From positions 1-51,782 of the forward strand of contig JAEWEO010000279.1 of NCBI GenBank assembly GCA_023389295.1: DNA of 51,782 nt. Direction: 5' to 3'. Of the stretch, positions 24,637-33,216 are shown one piece after another (the first letter of the stretch is position 1; each line of letters begins with the position of its first letter). The stretch comes from Bacillota bacterium (GTDB lineage: Bacteria; Bacillota; Clostridia; Lachnospirales; Lachnospiraceae). Position numbers and translations under genes: made by a program. Under the pieces are notes generated by a model. It was not told the DNA's origin. It saw only the letters and a program-made list of their open reading frames with translations, and made no database searches.

Positions 24637-24912
24637 ATGTCTGATAATTCTTGGACCAATCATCCAAAGCTAAAAAACATAGACCCCCGCAAATTGACAA
24701 TTTTGCTGGAACTTATGAAGGAATCAGAAGGAAAACCCATGGATAAACTAGTACCTTTATTAATGAATACAAATAAAAAGCTACAACAGCAAGATATGAC
24801 CTTCACCAAGGATGAAAGTGATCTGATGATTGAAATTCTTACGAAGAATATGACCCCAAAGGAAAAGCAGCAGTTCGAAATGATTAAAAAATTTATGGCT
24901 ACTAAAAAATAA
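24637..24912 (+). CDS. small helical protein paired with the preceding gene
   Basis: A 91-residue, all-helical, charged protein of unrecognised family. It reads LTILLELMKESEGKPMDKLVPLLMNTNKKLQ, then DESDLMIEILTKNMTPKEKQQFEMIKKFM. The last segment repeats the pattern xMxPxEKxxFExh seen at the end of the upstream protein. ATG 24637 has AAGGAG eight bases upstream; a GTG at 24628 lies inside that site. It is certainly co-transcribed with the preceding gene and followed by a strong terminator. Confidence 0.8.
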   Translation: MSDNSWTNHPKLKNIDPRKLTILLELMKESEGKPMDKLVPLLMNTNKKLQQQDMTFTKDESDLMIEILTKNMTPKEKQQFEMIKKFMATKK

Positions 24913-24970
24913 TTCACTAAAAAATAAAAATTTGCTTGCTATTTACATGATTTTGCTTGGCATGAATGGT

Positions 24971-25014
24971 AGGGAGTTCAATAACCACGTTACTTGATGG
25001 TTATTGAACTCCCT
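24971..25014. terminator. 17-bp hairpin between unknown pair and amylase
   Basis: Perfect arms AGGGAGTTCAATAACCA / TGGTTATTGAACTCCCT, 10-base loop, between convergent genes. Flanking T-runs are weak. Confidence 0.8.
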
Positions 25015-25046
25015 CTTAAATCACTTGCTTCTATTTCTGAAATAGC

Positions 25047-26738
25047 CTATTTCAAAATAACTATGGAGTAGGCTGGCATATCTAATATATTTTCTGACAA
25101 AGTCACTTCACTACCATCCACCGTCAAATAACCACTGATAGCCTTCTGTTCAAGTCCGGCGGCTTTTAAATCAACCGTAGTAGCTTCTCTACCTAGATTG
25201 TAGATAATTGCTATTTCTCTACCCTCATATTCATTCAAGAAGCCACATACCTCCTTCGTCATTATTTCTTCGATTATGCTCTGTTCTCCACGTGCAATCT
25301 CCGGGTTCTCATTACGGATGCGAAGGGCCCTCTTATAGTAATTTACGATGGATAAGGGATCTTCCAACTGCTCCTCTAAAGAAGGGAACTTCTGCTCAAC
25401 TTCATCAGCTTTCTCTGGAGCCTTCGTCATACCGGTAAGATCTGTCGCGGACCAGTTCATTGGTAATCTCTTATTTTCATCCTTATCTCCCATGCTATTC
25501 ATACCAATTTCTTCACCATAATATACAAAAGGACTACCCTTTTGGGTCAATAATATCCCGGCTGCCATTTTCATCTGATTGGCATCATTTGCATATTGGG
25601 CTGATATTCGGGTATTATCATGATTACTTAAAAATGGTGAATCAATATAATTAGGATTATTTTCGCCATACATCTGATGCAAATCCATAATGGATTTTGC
25701 TAAGGATTTTGCACTAGCGGTCCCTAGTCTTCTTACTGAAGAGGCAATGACGCCATTATATTGTGCTAGAGGATAATTAAAAATACTGGTAATCCCACTT
25801 TTATAGTAGGAGCTTATCATGGAACTGGTATCCCAACACTCTCCTACTACAAATGCCTCATCGTCAATACTAGCAACATAATCAGAAAACCATGTTAGAA
25901 CCTCAACGTTTTTACCAGTATCACCGGTATAATATTCTTTTACTGCATCAAGACGAAAGCCATCGACACCCATATCCATCCAATATTTTGTAATATCTTC
26001 TATTTCTTTGCGAAGTGCCGGATTCTCTAGCGCTAGATCTGGCATCTGATCCCAGAACACACCTTCATAATACCAATCCGTACCGCCTACCTTGTGGTAA
26101 GAATTATTTCCATTTGTCTCTTTTACAAAATGATAATATCCTACAAAAGGGCACTCAGTTAAATCAGGCTCTTCCCCTTCCTCCAAGGTTTGCAGATATT
26201 TAACAGCTTCTGTAAACCACGGATGCTTAGCCGAAGTGTGGTTAAAAACAAAGTCAATAATCAATCTGATATTTCTTTTGTGACATTCCTCTAGTAACTC
26301 TTGAAAATCCTCCAATGTTCCATATTGCGGATCTATGGAATAATAATCTGTCACATCATACTTATGATATGTGGTGGAAGGCATGATTGGCATGAGCCAT
26401 ATTCCATTGAAACCCATCTCATGAATATAATCCAATTTTGAGATGATCCCCTTCAGATCACCAATTCCATCTCCATCACTATCATAGAAGGAATAAACAA
26501 ATATTTCATAGTAATTTCGGTAATTATCTTCGAGGATATTTAAATCCTGCTCATATGGATATTTAACCGTAATGGCCTCTGCCTCAGGAGCCGCTGTAGC
26601 AGTTATCTCATCTGTTGCTATCTCTTCTATTGTATCCAGATTATCTCCTTGAGAAACTGATTCCTTTTGTTCACAGCCGATGAAAAGAAATGCTACTAAT
26701 GTGATCAAATATATTAATCTTACCATCCTTACTTTCAT
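25047..26738 (-). CDS. lipoprotein alpha-amylase (GH13)
   Basis: Surface-anchored alpha-glucan hydrolase of 563 residues. The N-terminus is a lipoprotein signal, a hydrophobic stretch ending FIGC with C22 as the lipidated residue, followed by an acidic Thr/Ala-rich linker. The GH13 barrel shows GIWLMPI, DFVFNHTS, GVDGFRLDAV (nucleophile D264), VVGECW (acid/base E300) and FLSNHDNTR (D374), and a C-terminal beta domain follows. Neopullulanase or maltogenic activity is possible. GGGAG lies upstream of ATG 26738. It follows malG by 168 bases and probably makes oligosaccharides for that transporter. Confidence 0.92.
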   Translation of the reverse strand: MKVRMVRLIYLITLVAFLFIGCEQKESVSQGDNLDTIEEIATDEITATAAPEAEAITVKYPYEQDLNILEDNYRNYYEIFVYSFYDSDGDGIGDLKGIISKLDYIHEMGFNGIWLMPIMPSTTYHKYDVTDYYSIDPQYGTLEDFQELLEECHKRNIRLIIDFVFNHTSAKHPWFTEAVKYLQTLEEGEEPDLTECPFVGYYHFVKETNGNNSYHKVGGTDWYYEGVFWDQMPDLALENPALRKEIEDITKYWMDMGVDGFRLDAVKEYYTGDTGKNVEVLTWFSDYVASIDDEAFVVGECWDTSSMISSYYKSGITSIFNYPLAQYNGVIASSVRRLGTASAKSLAKSIMDLHQMYGENNPNYIDSPFLSNHDNTRISAQYANDANQMKMAAGILLTQKGSPFVYYGEEIGMNSMGDKDENKRLPMNWSATDLTGMTKAPEKADEVEQKFPSLEEQLEDPLSIVNYYKRALRIRNENPEIARGEQSIIEEIMTKEVCGFLNEYEGREIAIIYNLGREATTVDLKAAGLEQKAISGYLTVDGSEVTLSENILDMPAYSIVILK

Positions 26739-26906
26739 TAACCAATTCTCCCGCTCTATGAAGTTAATATCATTACTTTTTCTCTTTAAAGTACCTCTTT
26801 ACTTTTATCTTTTTGATTTACTTTTTTTCTTATATCTCTTATCTGAAATTTTATATCTCTCATTTTCATCCCTTTGCTTTAACTTCTAGGCTTAACCTCT
26901 TAGGTT

Positions 26907-27779
26907 CTATCCCTTAACTGCTCCGGATACACCCTCCACATAGAATTTCTGTGTGAAGAGAAATAGGATAGCAATCGGAATTGAGATAATCACACAGCCC
27001 GCGAAGAAGGTTGTATAATAGTACTCTAAAAACTCCTTCTGTAGCATTGTCCATAAACCAATTGCAACAGTATAATACGCTCTGTCCTGACCCAGGATAA
27101 CCTTAGCAAAGATATAATCCACCCAAGGAGCTATAAATGTAAGCATTAAAGTATAAACAATAATCGGTTTTGACAACGGAATTGTTATCTTTCGAAATAC
27201 ATCCCATTTAGTCGCACCATCAATATAAGCCGCTTCATCAATTGTTTTAGGAATGGTGTCAAAAAATCCTTTCGCAATATAGAAGTTCAAACTTGCCCCT
27301 GCTGAATACACTAGGACTAACGCCACCAGTTTTAGCTGTCCAGCCTCTAAAAAGCCCAATCCCTTTAAGATATAATATACTGCAATCATGGACATGAAGC
27401 TAGGGAACATACCAAGGATTAATGCAATATTTAGAAGCTTCTTACGCATCTTAAACCGTAATCTGGACATTACATAGGAAACACATAGAACAAAAAATGC
27501 GGATAAGATGCAGCTGGCAATTGCTACCCATAGGGTATTAACAAACCATTTTGAAAACACCAGACTTCCATTTTGTGAAAACAGGTTAACATAGTTATCC
27601 AAAGTAAATGCTTTGGGGATAATATAACTCTTATAGGTACCTGACTCTTGACGAAACGAGGTTAATATTACAAAAATGATTGGGAGTATCCAGATAAAAC
27701 CAACAACCGAAAGACCAAAATGAACTAACGTATTGGTTATAAATTTTCTGGTACTGCCGGCAGATTTCTTATTCTTCAT
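26907..27779 (-). CDS. malG: maltodextrin ABC transporter permease, MalG type
   Basis: Inner subunit of a sugar ABC importer, 290 residues with six membrane helices. The EAA loop IPKTIDEAAYIDGATKWDVF (~190-210), which contacts the ATPase, is clear, and the end FYVEGVSGAVKG matches the MalG family. The start overlaps the malF stop by one base (TAATG), so the two are coupled. The substrate is inferred from the neighbouring amylase, phosphorylase and glucanotransferase. Confidence 0.9.
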   Translation of the reverse strand: MKNKKSAGSTRKFITNTLVHFGLSVVGFIWILPIIFVILTSFRQESGTYKSYIIPKAFTLDNYVNLFSQNGSLVFSKWFVNTLWVAIASCILSAFFVLCVSYVMSRLRFKMRKKLLNIALILGMFPSFMSMIAVYYILKGLGFLEAGQLKLVALVLVYSAGASLNFYIAKGFFDTIPKTIDEAAYIDGATKWDVFRKITIPLSKPIIVYTLMLTFIAPWVDYIFAKVILGQDRAYYTVAIGLWTMLQKEFLEYYYTTFFAGCVIISIPIAILFLFTQKFYVEGVSGAVKG

Positions 27780-29173
27780 TATTGAAACGCCTCCTCATCC
27801 TTGTATGATCCTGTGTGTCGATAGGTTAATAGTGACAATGTAGCTAATATAACAAATATAATAATGCCGATTACTGCGCCAATATTATAATCTTTATTCG
27901 TAATTGTAAGTTTGTATAGCCAGGTAACGAGTAAATCCGTCTTGCCTGCATAATAATAATCAATTGCTTCCGGACCACCACCGGTAAGCAGGAAGATAAC
28001 ATTGAAGTTATTAATATTCCCTACAAATGAAGTTATTAAATACGGGGTCGTAATGAAAAGCATGTAAGGCAAGGTAATCTTAAAGAAAGTAACAATTGCG
28101 TTAGCACCATCCACCTTTGCAGCGTCATATAAATCCTTTGGTATATTATTAAGGATACCCGTAGTACTAAGCATAGTAAAGGGTACACCAATCCAAACAT
28201 TTACCAAAAGAATTGTGGCCTTGGCGTAGGTTGGATTAGTAAGAAACGGGATTGTTTCTCCAGCTCCGATCATACCCAGTTGTTTTAATAAAACATTCAT
28301 CGGTCCACTGGCATTAAAGATAGTACTCATTGTAAGTAAGGATACAAACTGCGGTACAGCAATGGATAATACAAAGATAAATCTCCAAAACCCTTTAAAT
28401 CTTGTCCCTTCACGGTTAATAATAATCGCTAAAAGCATTCCAAGTATGTAACAGGAGAAGGTTGAGATGACAGCCCAAATAAAGGTCCATTGTAGCACCG
28501 GCCAGAAGGTATTCGATAATACCCCACCAGTTTTAAACATAGCTATAAAGTTATCAAGTCCAACCCAGTCAAATAAATTACCAGGGGGTTGATGATTTTT
28601 ATCATAGCTAGTAAAAGCGATTAAAATATTAAATACAAGTGGTATTACAGTAAAACAGATAACCCCTACAATCGGCAAAAACAGTAAGGTATTATGAAGT
28701 TTTTCTTGCTTTAAAGAATTTAAATCATCAACAAATTTTGGAATTGGCTTCCCTAACTCTTTTTTAAGTTGAGTTTCGTAAGCACTCTTAACGGAAGAAG
28801 TTAGGATTAATAGAAATAATAATGTTGCAAAAATTGTTACGACTCCATAGAGTAGGCAAAGCATGGAGTTATCCCCAACTACATATTCATAGATCTGTTT
28901 TGACTCATTAAATACTTCTTCCTGCTGTTTCGTACCAAGTGTAATTAGGTCTTGTAATGCACCTACTCCAAAGCTTAGCATATAAAATAGGTAAGCTATT
29001 TCAAGAGCAAGATATAAAAGCCCACGAATGATTTGTTTATGAAGGATATTGCCTAAACCAAAGACAATTGCAGACAATTTGGTAATTGCATTACCCGATT
29101 CAAATGCATGCCGAAAACCAATGTCAGTTGACACAATTGGTTTGTTGGATTTTTTATGCTTTTTGTCAGCCAT
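27779..29173 (-). CDS. malF: maltodextrin ABC transporter permease, MalF type
   Basis: Permease subunit of 464 residues. The first ~150 residues carry two extra membrane segments, as in Gram-positive MalF proteins (GLGNILHKQIIRGLLYLALEIAYLFYMLSFG in two stretches). The transport core follows from ~165, with the EAA loop IPKDLYDAAKVDGANAIVTF at ~350-370. AGGAGG precedes ATG 29173. It lies between the binding-protein gene and malG. No ATP-binding subunit is encoded here, so a shared ATPase (MsiK/MalK type) must act. Confidence 0.9.
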   Translation of the reverse strand: MADKKHKKSNKPIVSTDIGFRHAFESGNAITKLSAIVFGLGNILHKQIIRGLLYLALEIAYLFYMLSFGVGALQDLITLGTKQQEEVFNESKQIYEYVVGDNSMLCLLYGVVTIFATLLFLLILTSSVKSAYETQLKKELGKPIPKFVDDLNSLKQEKLHNTLLFLPIVGVICFTVIPLVFNILIAFTSYDKNHQPPGNLFDWVGLDNFIAMFKTGGVLSNTFWPVLQWTFIWAVISTFSCYILGMLLAIIINREGTRFKGFWRFIFVLSIAVPQFVSLLTMSTIFNASGPMNVLLKQLGMIGAGETIPFLTNPTYAKATILLVNVWIGVPFTMLSTTGILNNIPKDLYDAAKVDGANAIVTFFKITLPYMLFITTPYLITSFVGNINNFNVIFLLTGGGPEAIDYYYAGKTDLLVTWLYKLTITNKDYNIGAVIGIIIFVILATLSLLTYRHTGSYKDEEAFQ

Positions 29174-29199
29174 AATCTTCCTCCTCGAATTTTTAATGA

Positions 29200-29241
29200 T
29201 AGAAACGGAATGTTCGATACACCTTGAACATTCCGCTTCTA
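29200..29241 (-). promoter_or_regulatory. stem-loop between binding-protein and malF genes
   Basis: 16-bp arms (29200-29215, 29226-29241) with one mismatch. It has no T-run in either direction, so it is more likely an mRNA-stabilising or attenuating hairpin than a full terminator. It could raise binding-protein over permease levels, as known for mal operons. Confidence 0.6.
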
Positions 29242-29306
29242 TTATATTAACATAGGACAGTCGCTGTAAGCGAGCGCCATTGTTTTATTTTATCAATGAA
29301 AATATA

Positions 29307-30626
29307 TTACTCAACAGCTAAAGAAGCTACAAAGGTATCTAGTTTTTGCTGTGCATTTTCTTTATTTAAGTCTTTGCTTCTAATCTCAGTTGCAATAGCA
29401 CCTGCATTAGACCAGTATTTAGAGCTAAATTCAGCAGAGGTAGGCTGCATAACAGATGCTACATTAGCTTCCTCTACAAGTACCTTAGCAACTTCGTCAG
29501 CTTGAACTGCATCGGAAGCACCTGCGTTTAAGTTTGTAGGAACTTGACCAGTCTCTTCAAAACGTTGTAACTGCATCTCTTCACTACCTAAATATGCTGC
29601 AAATGCAACTGCTACTTCAGGGAAAGCTGCCTGAGCATTTACACCAATTGCTTTAGAACCATAGAAGCCCTTTAGTTGATAGTCATTACCATCGGGATTA
29701 AAGGTTGGAATAATCGCAAGACCCAAATCATCACCTAAAGCATCTTTATATAATTGATAGTTCCAGGAACCGTCGAACCATGCACCAATCTTGTGTTCTG
29801 CTGCTAACTCGGATACGGAAACCTCATCATTAAAAGCACATTTTGGATTGTTAATTAAATCGATTAAATAATTAGTTACTGCTAAACCTGTTGCATTATT
29901 CCAATTAGCACCTGCTGCAAAATCGGTCGCACTCTCACCATAGATTGTAAGACCTGCACCATAGTACCAAGAACCTAATTTCCAGCCACCTGCTGAGTCA
30001 AAGCAGAAATTATATACACCATCTGGAGTTTCTTTTGCCATAATGCTCTCTACAGACTTTACATCATCTTCTGTTAAAAGACTCTTATCATAGTACATAA
30101 AGAAAGTATTGTGAGTAAACGGAATTGCATAGATAGACTCATCAACTGTTACTGTATTAACAACAGCTTCTGCCATTGTATTTTTAACCATATCAGCTGT
30201 AGAACCGCCAAGCTTTGCTATAGCGCCTGCGTTAACAAGCTCCTGCAACTGATCATTTGCAAAGAAATATACATCACCTGCAGCTGCAACGTCTTTTAGG
30301 ATTTCATCCTTTGCTGTATCTTCACCTTGAGTTTCAACGGTAAATTTAATATTCCATTCCGGATGTAATGCCTGGAAGGATTTGCACATAGCATCTACCG
30401 TTCCAGTTTGTATTTGGTTCTCAGGTGCCCAAACCTTTAATGTAACATCTTTAACTTCTGCCGGCGCTTGTGTCGGCTCTGTCTTATCCTCTGTCTTTGG
30501 AGTATCAGTTACTTCTGTTCCGGTATTACCCTTTGATGTTTCATCTTTTTTCCCACATGCTGCGAAACTACTGATTATCATCACACTAATCATAAGTAAC
30601 GCCATAAGTTTTGATAATTTTTTCAT
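29307..30626 (-). CDS. malE: maltodextrin-binding lipoprotein, MalE type
   Basis: Extracellular solute-binding lipoprotein of 439 residues. Signal peptide MKKLSKLMALLMISVMIISS ends in FAAC, giving a lipidated cysteine at ~24, followed by a Thr/Glu/Lys linker. The mature part is family-1 binding-protein-like (LKVWAPENQ, then DVYFFANDQLQELVNAGAI, IGAWFDGSWNY). ATG 30626 is the start, with GAGG about ten bases upstream. It is the first gene of the transporter operon. An operator-like TTTCGGAAA lies ~70 bases upstream. Confidence 0.92.
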   Translation of the reverse strand: MKKLSKLMALLMISVMIISSFAACGKKDETSKGNTGTEVTDTPKTEDKTEPTQAPAEVKDVTLKVWAPENQIQTGTVDAMCKSFQALHPEWNIKFTVETQGEDTAKDEILKDVAAAGDVYFFANDQLQELVNAGAIAKLGGSTADMVKNTMAEAVVNTVTVDESIYAIPFTHNTFFMYYDKSLLTEDDVKSVESIMAKETPDGVYNFCFDSAGGWKLGSWYYGAGLTIYGESATDFAAGANWNNATGLAVTNYLIDLINNPKCAFNDEVSVSELAAEHKIGAWFDGSWNYQLYKDALGDDLGLAIIPTFNPDGNDYQLKGFYGSKAIGVNAQAAFPEVAVAFAAYLGSEEMQLQRFEETGQVPTNLNAGASDAVQADEVAKVLVEEANVASVMQPTSAEFSSKYWSNAGAIATEIRSKDLNKENAQQKLDTFVASLAVE

Positions 30627-30690
30627 AATCTCTCTACCTCTTTCCTTTTTTATTTTTCTGTACTGCATCATATTTTCTGTGCCAAGTTAA

Positions 30691-30703
30691 AGTTTCGGAA
30701 AAT
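30691..30703. promoter_or_regulatory. LacI-type operator candidate before malE
   Basis: AGTTTCGGAAAAT, a central-CG near-palindrome like those at malQ and lacI. It is upstream of malE. The inverted repeats TGGCA/TGCCA (30740-30753) and CTAAGAG/CTCTTAG (30761-30782) lie between it and glgP. Confidence 0.55.
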
Positions 30704-30839
30704 CCTTCCTAACCTTCTAAACTTAGCTCCACAAAATCTTGGCACATATGCCATTTATCTCTAAGAGGGTTATTTCTCTTAGTTGAATCAATTTGTCAGG
30801 CAGCAGCTCAGATTCTACTGCCGACAAAAGAATTCCGTA

Positions 30840-33176
30840 TTAATTCCAAACCTCATTCACATAGTCCTTTATGGTTCTATCACTTGAGAATTTGCCCGCA
30901 TTTGCGGTATTCATAAAGCACTTTCTACGGAAGGCATAGATATCAGAATAATCCTTATTTACCTGAAGTTTTGCTTCACAGTAAGGGATAAAATCAAGCA
31001 ACAGGAAATAATGATCGGGCTGATGCCAATGTGCACCGTGAAGGATAGCATTGTAAAGTTCTAAAAACATTCCGGTATTGCCATCCTCAAAGGTTCCATC
31101 GATTAAAGTATCTAATACTTTCTTAATCCTAGGATTCTGTTCATATAATTCCTTTGGATGATAAGAGGACTTAATTTTTGAAATCTCCTCTACTCTAGCT
31201 CCAAAAATATAATTATTTTCTTCACCGGCCTGCTCTACAATTTCAACATTAGCACCATCGTATGTACCAAGGGTAACTGCACCGTTTAACATGAACTTCA
31301 TATTCCCCGTACCGGAGGCCTCTGTACCCGCAGTTGAAATCTGTTCCGAGACATCCGCTGCAGGGGTAAGTTTCTCTGCATAGGATACATTGTAATTTTG
31401 AATAAATACTACTTGTAACTTATCCCTAACCTCTTCGTCCTGTTCAATCAGCTTTGCAATCTCATTAATATACTTAATAATACCCTTTGCTCTAAAATAT
31501 CCCGGTGCTGCTTTCGCTCCGAAAATAAATACCGTTGGATTGAATTCTTTAATTCTTCCTTCTTTTAATCCAAAGTAAATATCTAAGATGGAGAAGGCAT
31601 TCAGTAGCTGACGCTTGTACTCGTGAAGCCTTTTAACCTGAATATCAAAGATAAATTCCGGATTAATACGAATTCCTTCCTGTTTATAGATATAGTCGGA
31701 TAGCTGTCTCTTCTTAATACGTTTGATATCACTATATTGCTTGATGACATTTTTATCTGCAGCATACTTTTCAAGGTCTTTCAAACGATCTAAGTCAGTC
31801 ACCCAGGAGCTTCCTATTTTATCGGTAATAAATCCGGCAAGTTCCATATTAGCAAGGGCCAACCATCTGCGCTGCGTAATACCATTTGTCTTATTATTAA
31901 AGCGCTCTGGGTATAGTTCATACCATTCTTTTAGAGCATCGTGTTTTAGTATTTCCGTATGTAATTTGGCTACACCATTGGTGGAATGACTTGCAAAGAT
32001 AGCAAGTCTTGCCATATGTATGGTATCGTTATCAATAATGTTATATATTTTTTGTTCTTCTTCTGTCACCTTACCTTGGGCTTTTAATTCTTTCACAAGA
32101 GCTTTTTGTATCATAACAATATATTTGTAAACCTGAGGAATTACAGATTTAAATAATGTTGCATTCCATTTTTCTAGTGCTTCTGCCATAACCGTATGGT
32201 TGGTATATGCAAAGGTCTCTTTCGTAATACGAAGTGCTCTGGTAAAGGTCATTTTTTCATTTTCCATCAATAGACGAATTAATTCCGGAATTGCTACCAC
32301 GGGATGAGTATCATTTAATTGAATTGCATACTCTGAGGAAAAGTGTGAAAAATCATCTCCAAATTTCTTCTTGTATTTTGAAATGATATCAGACAATGTA
32401 GCCGCCGAAAAGAAATATTCCTGCTTTAGTCTTAATTTCTTACCTTCGTCCGTATTATCATTTGGATAAAGCAAACTACTGATTGCCTCAGCTTCATTCT
32501 TGTTCTTATTGGCCTTATCATACTTCTGTTCGTTAAACAGCTCAAAGTTAAAGCTTTCAATGGGCTCAGCCTGCCATAAACGAAGCGTATTTACCTTCTT
32601 ATCACCATAGCCGATCACCGGAGTATCATAGGGAACTGCATATACTGATTGCTTCCGATAATCAATGCGAACCTTTTCGTCTTCTCTTCGAATGGACCAA
32701 GGATCACCAAAGCGCTGCCAATCATCTGGAATTTCTTTTTGGAATCCTTCTTCAAAATATTGTTTGAACAGACCATATTTATAACGGATACCATAACCAT
32801 TGAGTGTGACTCCTAATGTTGCTCCAGAATCTAAGAAACAGGCTGCCAGACGTCCTAAACCACCATTACCAAGTGCTGCATCTTCAATATCCTCAAGTAC
32901 TCGAATATCTAGATTGTTTTCACTCATGAGTTCACTAAATTGGTGAAATAATCCCATGTTATAGAGATTACTATATACCAAGCGACCTACTAAAAACTCC
33001 GCGGATAGATAGCAAATCTTTTTACCAGAAGCATTCAATCCCCAATCCTTAGAAAGACTTTTCATTGCCGCTTTGGAAACCGCATGATAAAGTTCCGTTG
33101 TACTGGCGTCCTTAATGGTCTTGCCATAATCTAGATCCAATATCGTAATAACCTTTGACTTAAAACTATTATCCAT
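30840..33176 (-). CDS. glgP: glycogen/maltodextrin phosphorylase (GT35)
   Basis: Phosphorolysis of alpha-1,4-glucans to glucose-1-phosphate, saving ATP. The 778-residue protein has YLSAEFLVGRLVYSNL, ALGNGGLGRLAACFLDS, IQLNDTHPVVAIPE, VKRLHEYKRQ and the PLP-lysine block TEASGTGNMKFMLNGAV. Length fits bacterial MalP/GlgP. AGGAGG precedes ATG 33176, and malQ ends only 40 bases upstream, so the two form an operon. In this context maltodextrin is the likely substrate. Confidence 0.96.
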   Translation of the reverse strand: MDNSFKSKVITILDLDYGKTIKDASTTELYHAVSKAAMKSLSKDWGLNASGKKICYLSAEFLVGRLVYSNLYNMGLFHQFSELMSENNLDIRVLEDIEDAALGNGGLGRLAACFLDSGATLGVTLNGYGIRYKYGLFKQYFEEGFQKEIPDDWQRFGDPWSIRREDEKVRIDYRKQSVYAVPYDTPVIGYGDKKVNTLRLWQAEPIESFNFELFNEQKYDKANKNKNEAEAISSLLYPNDNTDEGKKLRLKQEYFFSAATLSDIISKYKKKFGDDFSHFSSEYAIQLNDTHPVVAIPELIRLLMENEKMTFTRALRITKETFAYTNHTVMAEALEKWNATLFKSVIPQVYKYIVMIQKALVKELKAQGKVTEEEQKIYNIIDNDTIHMARLAIFASHSTNGVAKLHTEILKHDALKEWYELYPERFNNKTNGITQRRWLALANMELAGFITDKIGSSWVTDLDRLKDLEKYAADKNVIKQYSDIKRIKKRQLSDYIYKQEGIRINPEFIFDIQVKRLHEYKRQLLNAFSILDIYFGLKEGRIKEFNPTVFIFGAKAAPGYFRAKGIIKYINEIAKLIEQDEEVRDKLQVVFIQNYNVSYAEKLTPAADVSEQISTAGTEASGTGNMKFMLNGAVTLGTYDGANVEIVEQAGEENNYIFGARVEEISKIKSSYHPKELYEQNPRIKKVLDTLIDGTFEDGNTGMFLELYNAILHGAHWHQPDHYFLLLDFIPYCEAKLQVNKDYSDIYAFRRKCFMNTANAGKFSSDRTIKDYVNEVWN

Positions 33177-33216
33177 TTCTTCCTCCTATTTCTACAGAAA
33201 AATACTGTTATATCGA

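Noticed and set aside
24067..24663. Antisense frames within the low-complexity gene
   Set aside because: Shadows of the Asn/Phe/Ser-rich coding strand; no ribosome binding sites.
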